A DNA stretch of 64,000 nt from an uncultured Prevotellaceae bacterium (GTDB lineage Bacteria > Bacteroidota > Bacteroidia > Bacteroidales > Bacteroidaceae), in NCBI GenBank assembly GCA_947305005.1, contig CAMZCM010000005.1, positions 1-64,000 on the forward strand. The letters are read 5' to 3'. Shown in pieces: positions 9,767-18,851 of the stretch; positions within the stretch are counted from its first letter, which is position 1, and every line of letters begins with the position of its first letter. The notes beneath the pieces are model-generated. The model was not told where the DNA came from and did no database searches. It saw only the letters and a list, made by a program, of their open reading frames with translations. The translations under genes were made by a program, and so were the position numbers.

Positions 9767-9790
9767 ATTATACGAGTTTGTCAGATTCTC

Positions 9791-11413
9791 TTAGAGCTTG
9801 GGACCAGCTGCAACGAGAGCTTTACCAGCGTCGTTGGTGGTGTACTTACCGAAGTTCTTGATGAAACGAGCTGCGAGATCCTTTGCTTTTTCCTCCCAAA
9901 TGGAAGCCTCAGCGTAAGTGTCGCGAGGATCGAGAATAGCGGGGTTCACGTTGGGCAGTTCGGTGGGCACCTCGAAATCGAAGAAAGGAATCTTCTTGGT
10001 GGGAGCCTTCAGGATGCTGCCATCCAGAATAGCGTCGATGATACCACGTGTGTCGGGGATAGAGATACGCTTGCCAGTACCGTTCCAACCAGTGTTTACG
10101 AGGTAAGCCTTGGCACCGCTCTTCTCCATCTTCTTCACCAGCTCTTCAGCATACTTTGTGGGGTGCAACTCCAGGAATGCCTGGCCGAAGCAAGCGCTGA
10201 AAGTAGGAGTAGGCTCTGTGATACCACGCTCTGTACCAGCCAACTTAGCGGTGAAGCCGCTGAGGAAGTAGTACTTGGTCTGCTCGGGAGTCAGGATAGA
10301 TACGGGAGGCAGTACGCCGAATGCATCAGCAGAAAGGAAGATAACATTCTTAGCGTCAGGACCAGCGCTCTTGCCATTCACCTTCTGAGCAATCTTCTCG
10401 ATGTGGTCGATAGGATAGCTTACACGAGTATTCTCGGTGACGCTCTTGTCAGCGAAGTCGATCTTGCCGTCAGCAGCAACCGTTACGTTCTCAAGAAGAG
10501 CGTTACGCTTGATAGCACCGTAGATGTCGGGCTCGTTCTCCTTGCTCAGGTTGATTACCTTAGCATAGCAGCCACCCTCGAGGTTGAACACGCCCTCATC
10601 GTCCCATCCGTGCTCGTCGTCACCAATGAGGAGACGCTTAGGATCGGTAGAAAGGGTGGTCTTACCAGTACCGGAGAGACCGAAGAAGATAGCGGTGTTC
10701 TTACCCTGCATGTCGGTGTTAGCGGAGCAGTGCATAGAAGCAATACCCTGGAGGGGCAGGTAGTAGTTCTGCATGGAGAACATACCCTTCTTCATTTCAC
10801 CGCCGTACCAAGTGTTGATGATAACCTGCTCGCGGCTGGTGGTGTTGAAAGCAACACAAGTCTCGCTGTTCAGACCGAGCTCCTTGTAGTTCTCAACCTT
10901 TGCCTTAGAAGCGTTATAGATAACGAAGTTAGGCTCGAAGCTCTCCAACTCCTCAGCGGTGGGCTGGATGAACATGTTCTTAACGAAGTGAGCCTGCCAA
11001 GCAACCTCAACGATGAAACGAACGCGCAGACGGGTAGCAGCGTTAGCACCGCAGAAAGCATCAACAACATAGAGGTCCTTGTTGCAGAGCTCCTTGATAG
11101 CGATTTCCTTCACCTTTGCCCAAACCTCTTCAGACATGGGGTGGTTATCGTTCTTGTAACCCTCAGTTGTCCACCATACCTTGTCGTGGCTCTGAGCATC
11201 GTCAACGATGTACTTATCCTTAGGTGAACGGCCGGTGTAGATACCAGTCATAACGTTAACAGCGTCCAACTCAGTGTTCTGACCCTTGTCGAAACCAGTC
11301 AGGCCAGCCTTTGTCTCCTCTTCAAACAAGAATTCATAAGAGGGATTGTGGGCAATCACGGTAGAACCTTTGATGCCATACTTCTCCAATACGGAGGCGT
11401 CAAACTTTGCCAT
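9791..11413 (-). CDS. pckA: phosphoenolpyruvate carboxykinase (ATP)
   Basis: A 540-residue cytoplasmic enzyme with the usual length and motifs of [20 protein letters not shown] near residue 60, [16 protein letters not shown], Walker [14 protein letters not shown], the metal/nucleotide site [23 protein letters not shown], and [10 protein letters not shown]. In Bacteroidales it runs mainly towards oxaloacetate, fixing CO2 and making ATP at the start of the reductive branch to succinate and propionate (family knowledge). A promoter with TAATTTTG lies about 75 bp upstream and the leader contains a small AAGGGC/GCCCTT stem. The CoA-transferase gene follows in the same direction. Confidence 0.96.
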   Translation of the reverse strand: MAKFDASVLEKYGIKGSTVIAHNPSYEFLFEEETKAGLTGFDKGQNTELDAVNVMTGIYTGRSPKDKYIVDDAQSHDKVWWTTEGYKNDNHPMSEEVWAKVKEIAIKELCNKDLYVVDAFCGANAATRLRVRFIVEVAWQAHFVKNMFIQPTAEELESFEPNFVIYNASKAKVENYKELGLNSETCVAFNTTSREQVIINTWYGGEMKKGMFSMQNYYLPLQGIASMHCSANTDMQGKNTAIFFGLSGTGKTTLSTDPKRLLIGDDEHGWDDEGVFNLEGGCYAKVINLSKENEPDIYGAIKRNALLENVTVAADGKIDFADKSVTENTRVSYPIDHIEKIAQKVNGKSAGPDAKNVIFLSADAFGVLPPVSILTPEQTKYYFLSGFTAKLAGTERGITEPTPTFSACFGQAFLELHPTKYAEELVKKMEKSGAKAYLVNTGWNGTGKRISIPDTRGIIDAILDGSILKAPTKKIPFFDFEVPTELPNVNPAILDPRDTYAEASIWEEKAKDLAARFIKNFGKYTTNDAGKALVAAGPKL

Positions 11414-11487
11414 GGGTGTAAAAATATTTAATGGTTAAACTTAGAGACATTGTTGCCGAAAGGGCAAAGCCCTTCTCTTAGGCGCTG

Positions 11488-11495
11488 CAAAATTA
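11488..11495 (-). promoter_or_regulatory. -7 element of pckA
   Basis: TAATTTTG on the minus strand, 75 bp above the pckA ATG. The -33 region has TTTTCG rather than TTTG about 20 bp upstream. Confidence 0.55.
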
Positions 11496-11524
11496 CTCTT
11501 TTCTTTCGAGGTGACGAAAAGAAA

Positions 11525-11545
11525 GGCGCAAAAAAACTTTGCGCC
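11525..11545 (-). terminator. terminator of the pyrE-to-OMP run
   Basis: Perfect 8-bp stem GGCGCAAA/TTTGCGCC followed on the minus strand by TTTCTTTTC. It is placed about 50 bp below the stop codon of the outer-membrane protein gene and above the pckA promoter. Confidence 0.65.
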
Positions 11546-11594
11546 CCCTCACTTTTATCTTTCCTTTGCACTTTTGCGAAGCAGATTTGACATT

Positions 11595-12344
11595 TTAAAG
11601 TATCTTGGTGGTGGTAAACATCAGGTATGCGACCTTACGATGTGCGTTGAGCAATGGCTGTGAAAGATCATCGCGGGTGTAATCCTCGTTGAAGAAATTA
11701 TGCAAAGGAAGTGAGAAGCGGATTTGATAGAAAAAACCTTTGGTCTTATGCTTGTAGTTGAAGGAGATATCCATGCCCCAACCACTTTTAAGGGCTTCCT
11801 TTGAAAAACCATCCCGACCGCTGTAATCAATGACGGCGTCGTAAAAGGCTCCGAGACCCAGATAGGTTTTTCTGCTACCTAACTGAAGGCCAAAACGGGG
11901 TTGAACATAGTAACCGCGCATATTGTCGCCTTCACCCTTAAACACAACCTCTTGACTCTTATAATACAAACCTCCGTATGCTCCAATCCAAGAAGGTTGG
12001 AAGGATGCGTCAACGCCAATGGCGAAATCGCCAGGGTGTTTGAAAGGATTGGAGAACGCACGGTCATACGGACCGCGGATGCCGCCGAGAGAGCCTTCGT
12101 CCTTTGCAATGCCAATCGGGAAGATTAAGGCTGCATCTGGTACAATACGATCTGCAGTGATGGAATCCTCATTCTCTGTGGAGACGGAGACAAGGATGTC
12201 GGTGGCGATGTCAAAGATAAGACCCGTCCAGTAGTTCGTCGTGTAGGAGAAGGTATTCAACGTCCAAGGACTGTCATTGTTAGACTGTGCAGATACGCTC
12301 AAGGCGCTGATACATAAAGTAAGGAGAAGGAATATTTTTTTCAT
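11595..12344 (-). CDS. predicted outer-membrane beta-barrel protein, function unknown
   Basis: A 249-residue protein with a clear signal peptide (MKKIFLLLTLCISALSVSAQ). The rest is rich in alternating aromatic/hydrophobic strands (FAIGVDASFQPSWIGAYGGLYYK, GYYVQPRFGLQLG, YLGLGAFYDAVIDYSG, KGFFYQIRFSLPLHNFF), typical of a small outer-membrane barrel; I do not recognise a named family. It lies 21 bp below upp in the same direction without a promoter of its own and precedes a terminator, so it is probably the last gene of the pyrE-argH-upp run. There is no evidence tying it to pyrimidine uptake beyond position. Confidence 0.6.
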   Translation of the reverse strand: MKKIFLLLTLCISALSVSAQSNNDSPWTLNTFSYTTNYWTGLIFDIATDILVSVSTENEDSITADRIVPDAALIFPIGIAKDEGSLGGIRGPYDRAFSNPFKHPGDFAIGVDASFQPSWIGAYGGLYYKSQEVVFKGEGDNMRGYYVQPRFGLQLGSRKTYLGLGAFYDAVIDYSGRDGFSKEALKSGWGMDISFNYKHKTKGFFYQIRFSLPLHNFFNEDYTRDDLSQPLLNAHRKVAYLMFTTTKIL

Positions 12345-12365
12345 AAGATTTTGAATATAGAAAGT

Positions 12366-13022
12366 TTATAATTTCTCGCCGAAGCAGAGGTCACCGGCAT
12401 CGCCGAAACCGGGTACGATATATTTGTTTGCATTCATACCAGGGTCAATGGCTGCACACCAGACGGTAGCGTCTTCTGGTAGTGTCTCTTTTAAAACATC
12501 CAGCCCTTCCGGAGTTGCAATGACACAGGCGATGTGAACAGACTTTGGGGTTCCTGACTTGACAAGCGCTTCATAGCTGGCTGCCATAGAGCCACCTGTA
12601 GCCAACATCGGATCCACAATGACCAAGGTCTTATTCTTGCAGGAAGGTGCTGCCATATATTCTGTATGAATACCTACTTCTGTATGTTCACGATTGGTGT
12701 ACATGCGATAAGCGGAAACGAAACCATTGGCAGCCTTGTCGAAGACATGAAGGAAGCCTTCGTGGAAGGGAAGGCCGGCACGGAGTACAGTGGCAATCAA
12801 AAGATCTTCTTTGGGTAAGAAGATATCAATGGTTCCTAGTGGCGTGGTAACGGTCTTTGGCTTATATTCCAGGACTTTTGACAGCTCAAAAGCCATCATT
12901 TCACCGATGCGCTGTATATTATTACGGAATAGCAGTCGGTTCTTCTGATAACTTTTGTCACGTAGTTCTGCCATATACTGGTTGATGATGGTGTTTTGTT
13001 CGGCAAAGTTGATTATTTTCAT
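12366..13022 (-). CDS. upp: uracil phosphoribosyltransferase
   Basis: A 218-residue cytoplasmic enzyme converting uracil and PRPP to UMP (pyrimidine salvage). Visible features: TVLRAGLPFHEGFLHVFDKA, the PRPP-binding loop VIVDPMLATGGSMAASYEAL, and the C-terminal uracil site IDPGMNANKYIVPGFGDAGDLCFGEKL, all characteristic of Upp. Length is usual. It follows the lipoprotein gene by 25 bp, a gap that contains an ATTAAGG-type heptamer, and shares direction with pyrE and argH further upstream. Confidence 0.95.
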   Translation of the reverse strand: MKIINFAEQNTIINQYMAELRDKSYQKNRLLFRNNIQRIGEMMAFELSKVLEYKPKTVTTPLGTIDIFLPKEDLLIATVLRAGLPFHEGFLHVFDKAANGFVSAYRMYTNREHTEVGIHTEYMAAPSCKNKTLVIVDPMLATGGSMAASYEALVKSGTPKSVHIACVIATPEGLDVLKETLPEDATVWCAAIDPGMNANKYIVPGFGDAGDLCFGEKL

Positions 13023-13047
13023 GAGAATTTTTGTTAAGGATTAGGGA

Positions 13048-13746
13048 TTATTGGTTGTTAATGACAAGTGTATTGTTGCCATAGCTCACTTGATAGCGAA
13101 ACAGTTTACTACCATCGTCGGCGATGCCTTGGGTGTTGAGGTCGTAACTACGGCTGCAACGTCCGCAAACCACATGTTGATTTTCTTTCAAAGTCATTGC
13201 ACGAGTGATGCCATTGTCCTCATAGCACTTGGGACAGGCCAGGTCGAAGCATACTACACGGCTTTGATCTGACAACTGTTCTGTCAAAACGGGCATACCT
13301 ACAATCAAACCACTCAATCCAAGTACATATCCCGCTTTCACATCTGCAGCCGTGCGCTCATAAGGATAGTCTTCTCGTATGCCAGGGCTATGAAAGATGT
13401 ATTGATTGTTATGAGCAGTGATGGTGCAGAACTCGCCTGGATTATTTAAGGCGCTGTTCAACTGGGTTACAGATTGGGTGTTCTGAAAAACGAAACGAGC
13501 GATATGACGACTATAGCTTTGCTCTGCTTCTTCACAGGAAGTGAGAAATAGAGTGAAAAGTGAAAAAGTGAAAAGTGAAAAAGTGAAAAGTGAAAAATGA
13601 AAGAGTGGAAAAGGAAGTAGATAGTGATAGACCCCATGGGGCTTATGAGGCTCATGGGGCCAAAGGGCTTTATGGGATCTCTCAACTTTCAACTTTAAAT
13701 TTTCAACTTTCCGCTCGACCTTGGTCGCTTGATACTTCAAGAACAA
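13048..13746 (-). CDS. putative lipoprotein with a repeat-encoded signal peptide and no ATG start in frame
   Basis: The frame contains a lipobox (LFLTSC, Cys codon 13534-13536) and a mature part of about 162 residues starting CEEAEQSYSRHIARF, with two Cys pairs (CPKC at about residue 175 of the frame and CGRC about 20 residues later) that could bind zinc. I do not recognise the family. The hydrophobic core before the Cys, FSLFT repeated three times, is encoded by six alternating 7- and 8-bp units GTGAAAA/GTGAAAAA (13553-13597). The frame has no ATG; the first possible start is a TTG directly after the argH stop. Upstream ATGs (for example 13637, reading MGSITIYFLFHSF) are in another frame that runs through the same repeats but misses the lipobox. 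Loss of one 8-mer or gain of one 7-mer would join them, so the gene may be phase-variable, switched off, or frameshifted here. Confidence 0.55.
   Translation of the reverse strand: MFLKYQATKVERKVENLKLKVERSHKALWPHEPHKPHGVYHYLLPFPLFHFSLFTFSLFTFSLFTLFLTSCEEAEQSYSRHIARFVFQNTQSVTQLNSALNNPGEFCTITAHNNQYIFHSPGIREDYPYERTAADVKAGYVLGLSGLIVGMPVLTEQLSDQSRVVCFDLACPKCYEDNGITRAMTLKENQHVVCGRCSRSYDLNTQGIADDGSKLFRYQVSYGNNTLVINNQ
13553..13597. repeat. alternating 7/8-bp tandem repeat inside a signal-peptide region
   Basis: Six head-to-tail units, GTGAAAA (7) and GTGAAAAA (8) alternating three times, 45 bp in all. Each 15-bp pair equals five codons. It is followed by a degenerate copy and a homopurine stretch to about 13620. 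A similar but non-coding tract is present near 4910-4968. Confidence 0.85.
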
Positions 13747-15090
13747 TCAACTTCCCATTGTCAACTTCCGTTCCGCTTCCTCTACTTTCTCAAATGAGAA
13801 ACCATTGAGCACATTGTCCATCAGCGTAGCGACTTCGGCGGTACAAAGATTGCCAATACTACCCTCATGAGTATGATGCACTTCCTTGACAGGTGTGAAC
13901 TGTCCAGCTTCTATGTCTAAACCGACTTTCTTATAGGCGTCACGGAAAGGCATTCCGTTAGCAGCCAGACGATTCACTTCCTCTACAGAGAACATCAGAT
14001 CGTAACGCGGGTCATCAAGGATGTGATCGTTGACCTGCATCTTGTTGATGATATAGGCTGTCATTTGCAGGCAATCCTTCAACTCTGCAAAGGCAGGTAG
14101 GAACACTTCTTTGATAATCTGCAAGTCACGGAAATAGCCACTGGGCAGATTGTTCATGATCAACATAATCTGCTGTGGCAGTGCCTGTAACTTATTGCAC
14201 TTGGCGCGCGTCAGTTCGAAGACATCGGGATTCTTCTTATGTGGCATAATACTGGAACCTGTCGTACACTCATTGGGCAATTTGACAAAGGCAAAGTTCT
14301 GTGAGTTAAACAAACAGGCATCGAAAGCAAGCTTAGCAATGGTTCCGGCTACGGAAGCAAGGGCAAACGCTACATTACGTTCCATCTTTCCGCGTCCCAT
14401 CTGAGCATAGACAACATTATAGTCCATTGAGTCAAAGCCCAATAGGTCTGTTGTCATCTGACGGTTCAGTGGGAAGGAAGAACCGTAACCCGCTGCAGAA
14501 CCTAACGGATTGCGATTGACCATCTTATATGCCGCCTGCAAGAAAAGCATATCATCTGTCAGGCTTTCGGCATAAGCACCGAACCAGAGTCCGAAAGAAC
14601 TGGGCATAGCCACTTGTAGATGGGTATAACCCGGCATGAGCACATTTTTATACTTTTCGCTTTGAGCCTGTAGCTCATCGAAAAGTACTTTTACCAACTC
14701 TACGACCTCACGGAGCTGACGACGTGTCCATAGTTTCAGATCCACAAGCACCTGGTCATTGCGTGAGCGGCCGCTATGTATCTTCTTACCCACATCACCC
14801 AGACGCCGTGTCAACAGCAGTTCCACCTCGGAGTGAACATCCTCAACGCCTTCTTCAATAACAAATTGTCCCTGACGGATTTCTTGAAGGATATTACGTA
14901 ACTCAGCTAACAGCAGCTTCAACTCATCTGCCGTCAACAAGCCGATACTCTCCAGCATCGTAATGTGGGCCATGGAGCCCATGACATCACTCTCTGCCAG
15001 ATAAGTGTCGAGCTCACGGTCACGTCCCACTGTGAACCGCTCAATTTCGGCGGTCGGGGTAAAGTTCTTTTCCCAGAGTTTAGTAGCCAT
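13747..15090 (-). CDS. argH: argininosuccinate lyase
   Basis: A 447-residue cytoplasmic enzyme splitting argininosuccinate to arginine and fumarate. Visible are DVHSEVELLLTRRLGDVGKKIHSGRSRNDQV (substrate-binding HSGRSRNDQ), PGYTHLQVAMPSSFGLW (catalytic His in YTHLQ), GSAAGYGSSFPLNR, and the fumarase/aspartase signature TGSSIMPHKKNPD with the catalytic Ser. Length is close to the family norm. The start overlaps the end of the SRPBCC gene by 11 bp, indicating translational coupling in a pyrE-SRPBCC-argH operon. The stop is followed at once by the lipoprotein frame. Confidence 0.95.
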   Translation of the reverse strand: MATKLWEKNFTPTAEIERFTVGRDRELDTYLAESDVMGSMAHITMLESIGLLTADELKLLLAELRNILQEIRQGQFVIEEGVEDVHSEVELLLTRRLGDVGKKIHSGRSRNDQVLVDLKLWTRRQLREVVELVKVLFDELQAQSEKYKNVLMPGYTHLQVAMPSSFGLWFGAYAESLTDDMLFLQAAYKMVNRNPLGSAAGYGSSFPLNRQMTTDLLGFDSMDYNVVYAQMGRGKMERNVAFALASVAGTIAKLAFDACLFNSQNFAFVKLPNECTTGSSIMPHKKNPDVFELTRAKCNKLQALPQQIMLIMNNLPSGYFRDLQIIKEVFLPAFAELKDCLQMTAYIINKMQVNDHILDDPRYDLMFSVEEVNRLAANGMPFRDAYKKVGLDIEAGQFTPVKEVHHTHEGSIGNLCTAEVATLMDNVLNGFSFEKVEEAERKLTMGS

Positions 15091-15562
15091 AGGGTATCAT
15101 TGCAAGCATGTCTGCCAACTTCTCAACGCCTTCCTGCAGCGGCTTTTTAGCCATCTGTTTCATGAAGAAATTCAGTTCGGCACCAATTGTACACTTCATC
15201 TTACTTTCGTAAGTGGCTGTGGGTAGAATCTGAATCCACAGGTTTGCGGCAATGGGAGCACCCTGCACCTCAAACTTGATACACTTAGGCTCATCACGTT
15301 CTACGATGCACAAAGAAACATTGCCGATAGGCGAATCAGAAATGGAGATGGTGTCAGCTGTAAATTCCAGTTTTTGGATCAAATCCTGCATCTGCGCCAG
15401 CTTATCTTCAGGTACTTTTCCGGAAGCGCGTAGCTGCTCTATGAAGGAAGGGTCACTCACACGCTCCTTCAACGATTCAAGGTTCCGCATGTCAGCCAAC
15501 TTCATAAAGATGGATGACTGCGAGAAATGTATCTGTTTAACAGTACTTTCGTATTTCGTCAT
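15080..15562 (-). CDS. SRPBCC/START-fold family protein
   Basis: A 160-residue protein (MTKYESTVKQIHFSQSSIFMKLADMRNLE...). The pattern KQIHFSQSSIFMKLADMRNL, a central helix-rich part and AANLWIQILPTATYESKMKCTIGAELNFFMKQMAKKPLQEGVEKLADML fit a helix-grip (polyketide cyclase-like) fold common in Bacteroidetes. It has no signal peptide and its ligand is unknown. Its ATG overlaps the pyrE stop (ATGA) and its 3' end overlaps argH, so all three are coupled. The start M at 15562 was preferred to an upstream Met lying inside pyrE. Confidence 0.75.
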   Translation of the reverse strand: MTKYESTVKQIHFSQSSIFMKLADMRNLESLKERVSDPSFIEQLRASGKVPEDKLAQMQDLIQKLEFTADTISISDSPIGNVSLCIVERDEPKCIKFEVQGAPIAANLWIQILPTATYESKMKCTIGAELNFFMKQMAKKPLQEGVEKLADMLAMIPYGY

Positions 15563-16191
15563 GCGTTCCAATGTGCCGGATCACGGCGCCAATCGTTAAG
15601 TAGTTCCACTTCTGTCTCCTTGATATAACCGGTAGCTAAAGCCTCTTCCACAACAGCTTCATAGTTGGTGAGTGTGACAAGCTCCACACCAGCCTCCTTG
15701 AATGCCTCCTTGGCAACAGCAAAGCCGTATGTATAGGCAGCCACCATGCCAATGACCTCACAACCATTGTTGCGGATTGCCTCTACTGCCTTGAGGCTGC
15801 TACCGCCTGTTGAAATAAGATCTTCAATGACCACAACTTTCATGCCAGGACGAAGTTCGCCTTCAATCAAATTCTCCAAACCATGATCTTTGGGTTTAGA
15901 ACGGACATAGACGAAAGGCAAAGCCAACTCATCAGCGACCAAAGCGCCTTGAGGAATGGCTCCTGTAGCCACACCGGCAATAGCATCCACATCGGAGAAG
16001 CGCTCCAAAATGATGCGGGAGATTTCTATCTTAACAAATGAACGTAACTCTGGATAGGATAAGGTCTTGCGATTGTCGCAATAAAAAGGCGATTTCCAAC
16101 CGCTAGCCCAAGTAAACGGATTGGTGGGTTGTAATTTAATAGCCTTCACCTTCAGAAGCTTACCTGCAAAAATCTTTTCCAATGTTTTCAT
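15559..16191 (-). CDS. pyrE: orotate phosphoribosyltransferase
   Basis: A 210-residue cytoplasmic enzyme making OMP from orotate and PRPP in de novo pyrimidine synthesis. It shows FTWASGWKSPFYCDNRKTLSYPELR, GVATGAIPQGALVADELALPFVYVRSKPKDHG, and the PRPP loop VVVIEDLISTGGSSLKAVEAIR. Length is typical. It is first in a leftward operon; a -7 element lies at 16257-16264. The leader holds a small AAGCGG/CCGCTT hairpin and an AT palindrome, but no recognised riboswitch. Confidence 0.95.
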   Translation of the reverse strand: MKTLEKIFAGKLLKVKAIKLQPTNPFTWASGWKSPFYCDNRKTLSYPELRSFVKIEISRIILERFSDVDAIAGVATGAIPQGALVADELALPFVYVRSKPKDHGLENLIEGELRPGMKVVVIEDLISTGGSSLKAVEAIRNNGCEVIGMVAAYTYGFAVAKEAFKEAGVELVTLTNYEAVVEEALATGYIKETEVELLNDWRRDPAHWNA

Positions 16192-16256
16192 ATCACTCTT
16201 ACTTTTCCTATATTATATAATATATGTATAAGCGGAATCCATACCGCTTTCGTCGG

Positions 16257-16264
16257 CAAAGGTA
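16257..16264 (-). promoter_or_regulatory. -7 element of pyrE
   Basis: TACCTTTG on the minus strand, about 65 bp above the pyrE ATG. No convincing -33 TTTG at 19-21 bp. Confidence 0.6.
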
Positions 16265-16373
16265 CGACTTTTTTATGGAACGAGACTATTTCTTATGCGA
16301 AATATTTCATCCTTAACGTTCAAGAATGACTTTTATCAACACTCTTTATATATAATGGAAACTAAAACGAACG

Positions 16374-16409
16374 CAAAAAAAGAAGCGCAACCACTTGGGC
16401 TGCGCTTCT
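16374..16409 (-). terminator. intrinsic terminator of the V-ATPase operon
   Basis: On the minus strand a perfect 9-bp stem AGAAGCGCA/TGCGCTTCT with an 11-base loop, followed by a run of seven T. It lies 25 bp below the subunit K stop codon. Confidence 0.9.
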
Positions 16410-16433
16410 GATGATGATTTTTCTGATAAAGCC

Positions 16434-16934
<501 letters not shown>

Positions 16935-18851
16935 TTATGCGGCTTTACGACGGAAGGGAGTGAAAGCCTTACCACCGCCTTCGAAGTCTGCGTTCTTGAA
17001 GAACTCTACGAAGGTCAGACGCATAGGATGAACGAAACTGGAAATCATGCAGAGGCCAAAGTTGATGCCGTGACCCAGCAGGAGGATGAGCAACATCGGC
17101 AACCAGCGGACTGCCCAAGGAAGAGATTCCGTGAGGTCTGTCGCCAACTGATTGAATACACCGCCGAGGACGCCACCCGTGAGTCCGAGGGCAAAGAGAC
17201 GGATATAACTCAACAGGTCGCCCAATAAGCCAGTAGCCATACCATAGATGCTCCACAGACCGCCGCCAAAGTTAATGAAGATGTTCTTGTCGGGGTTGTT
17301 GTAGAACATAATGCCAAGAGAGGCAACACCGATGATGCCATAGAAGACATACTGGATGAACAGCGGTAGCGCTACACCACAGACGGGCAGGCCGAACAGC
17401 AAGGTCGTTGACAGCAAAGCTGCCACCCATGAGAACTTGCCAATGCCATATTTAAAGCCGCCATTCTTGGCTGCTTTGGCACCTGCCAACGTCATGCCTA
17501 TCAACACTTGTACTAGACCAATGCAGACAGAAAACACCATCATGGGCGCATAGCCAAAAGGCTTGTAGTTGTTCTCATTGACAAACAGGTGTTTAACAGG
17601 AGCCAAGAAAGCCCAATCCTGCTGCGAGAGATCGATACCGAAGAAAGAGCCGGTAAGGAAACCGACCACCATCGTTGTGGCACCGAGCCAGCAGCCGAGT
17701 TTGGCGTAGGCCTTGATATCGGGTTTGGCTTTCAGCAACCAGATGCTAACAGCCAAAATCAACAGACCATAACCAGCATCGCCCATACAGAGGCCGAAGA
17801 ACAGCATGAAGAACGGTGCAAAGAAGACAGTGGGATCAAGGTCGCGGTAGTTGGGCAGCGAGTACATCTTCAGAATCGGCTCAAAGAGGCTGCTATAACT
17901 ATCATTCTTGATTTCGATGGGCACTTTATCACCGATTGCGGGATCTGTCATTTCATAATAGATACCAGCAGCATCCAGTGCTGTTGTCACCTCTTCTGCC
18001 GTCTCGGTCTTGGTCCAACCTTCCATCAGTCGGACCACACCGTCTGCAATACCTTCGGAACTCAGCTGCACACGAGCCAGCGAGATATTATCATCGTTGA
18101 TCAGCTTAGCTGCTTCCACCGTCTCACGTTTTTCGAAAGCGAGGTGCAGTTGCTCTTGATGTATCTCGTTCAAACGTTGCTTCTGCGCCGTTTTTTCTTG
18201 CTCATAATAGGACAAACGTTCTGTAGGAAGATCCAAACGTTCAGCAGAAATGGAGGGGACTCCTTCTTCGCTGCTGGTAAAAGTAACGAAGTAGGTCTTC
18301 TTATTCTCCTCGCCAATGGGAATAGCGAAATAGTCGTCAGCCCACTGTTGACGGAAACCTTTGGAAGAGCAACGGAAGAACGTCATTACGCTGTGCGTGT
18401 CTTGCTCCAACTCATGTATCTCTTTCCACGAGAAGTCGCCGAAGGGCTCCAGTTGTGCGATAGCTTTCTCTGCCGCATCAATGGCATGGCGTGTAGCCGT
18501 TTCTTCAACAGCTAGTTGCTCCATCTTTTCCACGATGGCAAGGCCTGTAGCTGCGATAGAATCACTACCTTCAATGCGCTCTGCTTGTTCGTGTGACACA
18601 GCGTCGAAGTCAATGGCTTCTACCTGTCCTGCTTTCTTCGCTTTCTCATACGCTGCTGCAGCGTAGGACATTGCTTTGAGTGTTGCCTTGTAACGCTCAT
18701 CAAGAGATAACGCGTCCTGCAACTCAGGGCTGGTAGCACCTGCTTGCAGTTCTACCACATGCACAACGCCTAACTGACGTAGTTGCTCAATGAAAGGAGC
18801 ATATTCCTTATCTGTGACCAAGAAGGTCAGCTTTTTCATTCCTTGTATCAT
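16935..18851 (-). CDS. ntpI: V-type ATPase subunit I (a-subunit, stator/ion channel)
   Basis: A 638-residue protein with an N-terminal soluble stalk half (about 1-310, helical with coiled-coil-like segments such as MEQLAVEETATRHAIDAAEKAIAQLEPFG) and a C-terminal membrane half of about eight helices starting DLDPTVFFAPFFMLFFGLCMGDAGYGL, the family's most conserved block. GDLLSYIRLFALGLTGG carries the essential channel arginine. It conducts ions against the K ring. Its ATG overlaps the subunit D stop (ATGA); an alternative start MKKLTFLV lies 12 bp further on. Confidence 0.93.
   Translation of the reverse strand: MIQGMKKLTFLVTDKEYAPFIEQLRQLGVVHVVELQAGATSPELQDALSLDERYKATLKAMSYAAAAYEKAKKAGQVEAIDFDAVSHEQAERIEGSDSIAATGLAIVEKMEQLAVEETATRHAIDAAEKAIAQLEPFGDFSWKEIHELEQDTHSVMTFFRCSSKGFRQQWADDYFAIPIGEENKKTYFVTFTSSEEGVPSISAERLDLPTERLSYYEQEKTAQKQRLNEIHQEQLHLAFEKRETVEAAKLINDDNISLARVQLSSEGIADGVVRLMEGWTKTETAEEVTTALDAAGIYYEMTDPAIGDKVPIEIKNDSYSSLFEPILKMYSLPNYRDLDPTVFFAPFFMLFFGLCMGDAGYGLLILAVSIWLLKAKPDIKAYAKLGCWLGATTMVVGFLTGSFFGIDLSQQDWAFLAPVKHLFVNENNYKPFGYAPMMVFSVCIGLVQVLIGMTLAGAKAAKNGGFKYGIGKFSWVAALLSTTLLFGLPVCGVALPLFIQYVFYGIIGVASLGIMFYNNPDKNIFINFGGGLWSIYGMATGLLGDLLSYIRLFALGLTGGVLGGVFNQLATDLTESLPWAVRWLPMLLILLLGHGINFGLCMISSFVHPMRLTFVEFFKNADFEGGGKAFTPFRRKAA

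Noticed and set aside
10163..11227. 354-residue open frame on the plus strand opposite pckA
   Set aside because: It is the antisense of a highly conserved, codon-biased gene; the translation is Leu/Val/Ser-rich low-complexity without any family pattern, and no promoter precedes it.
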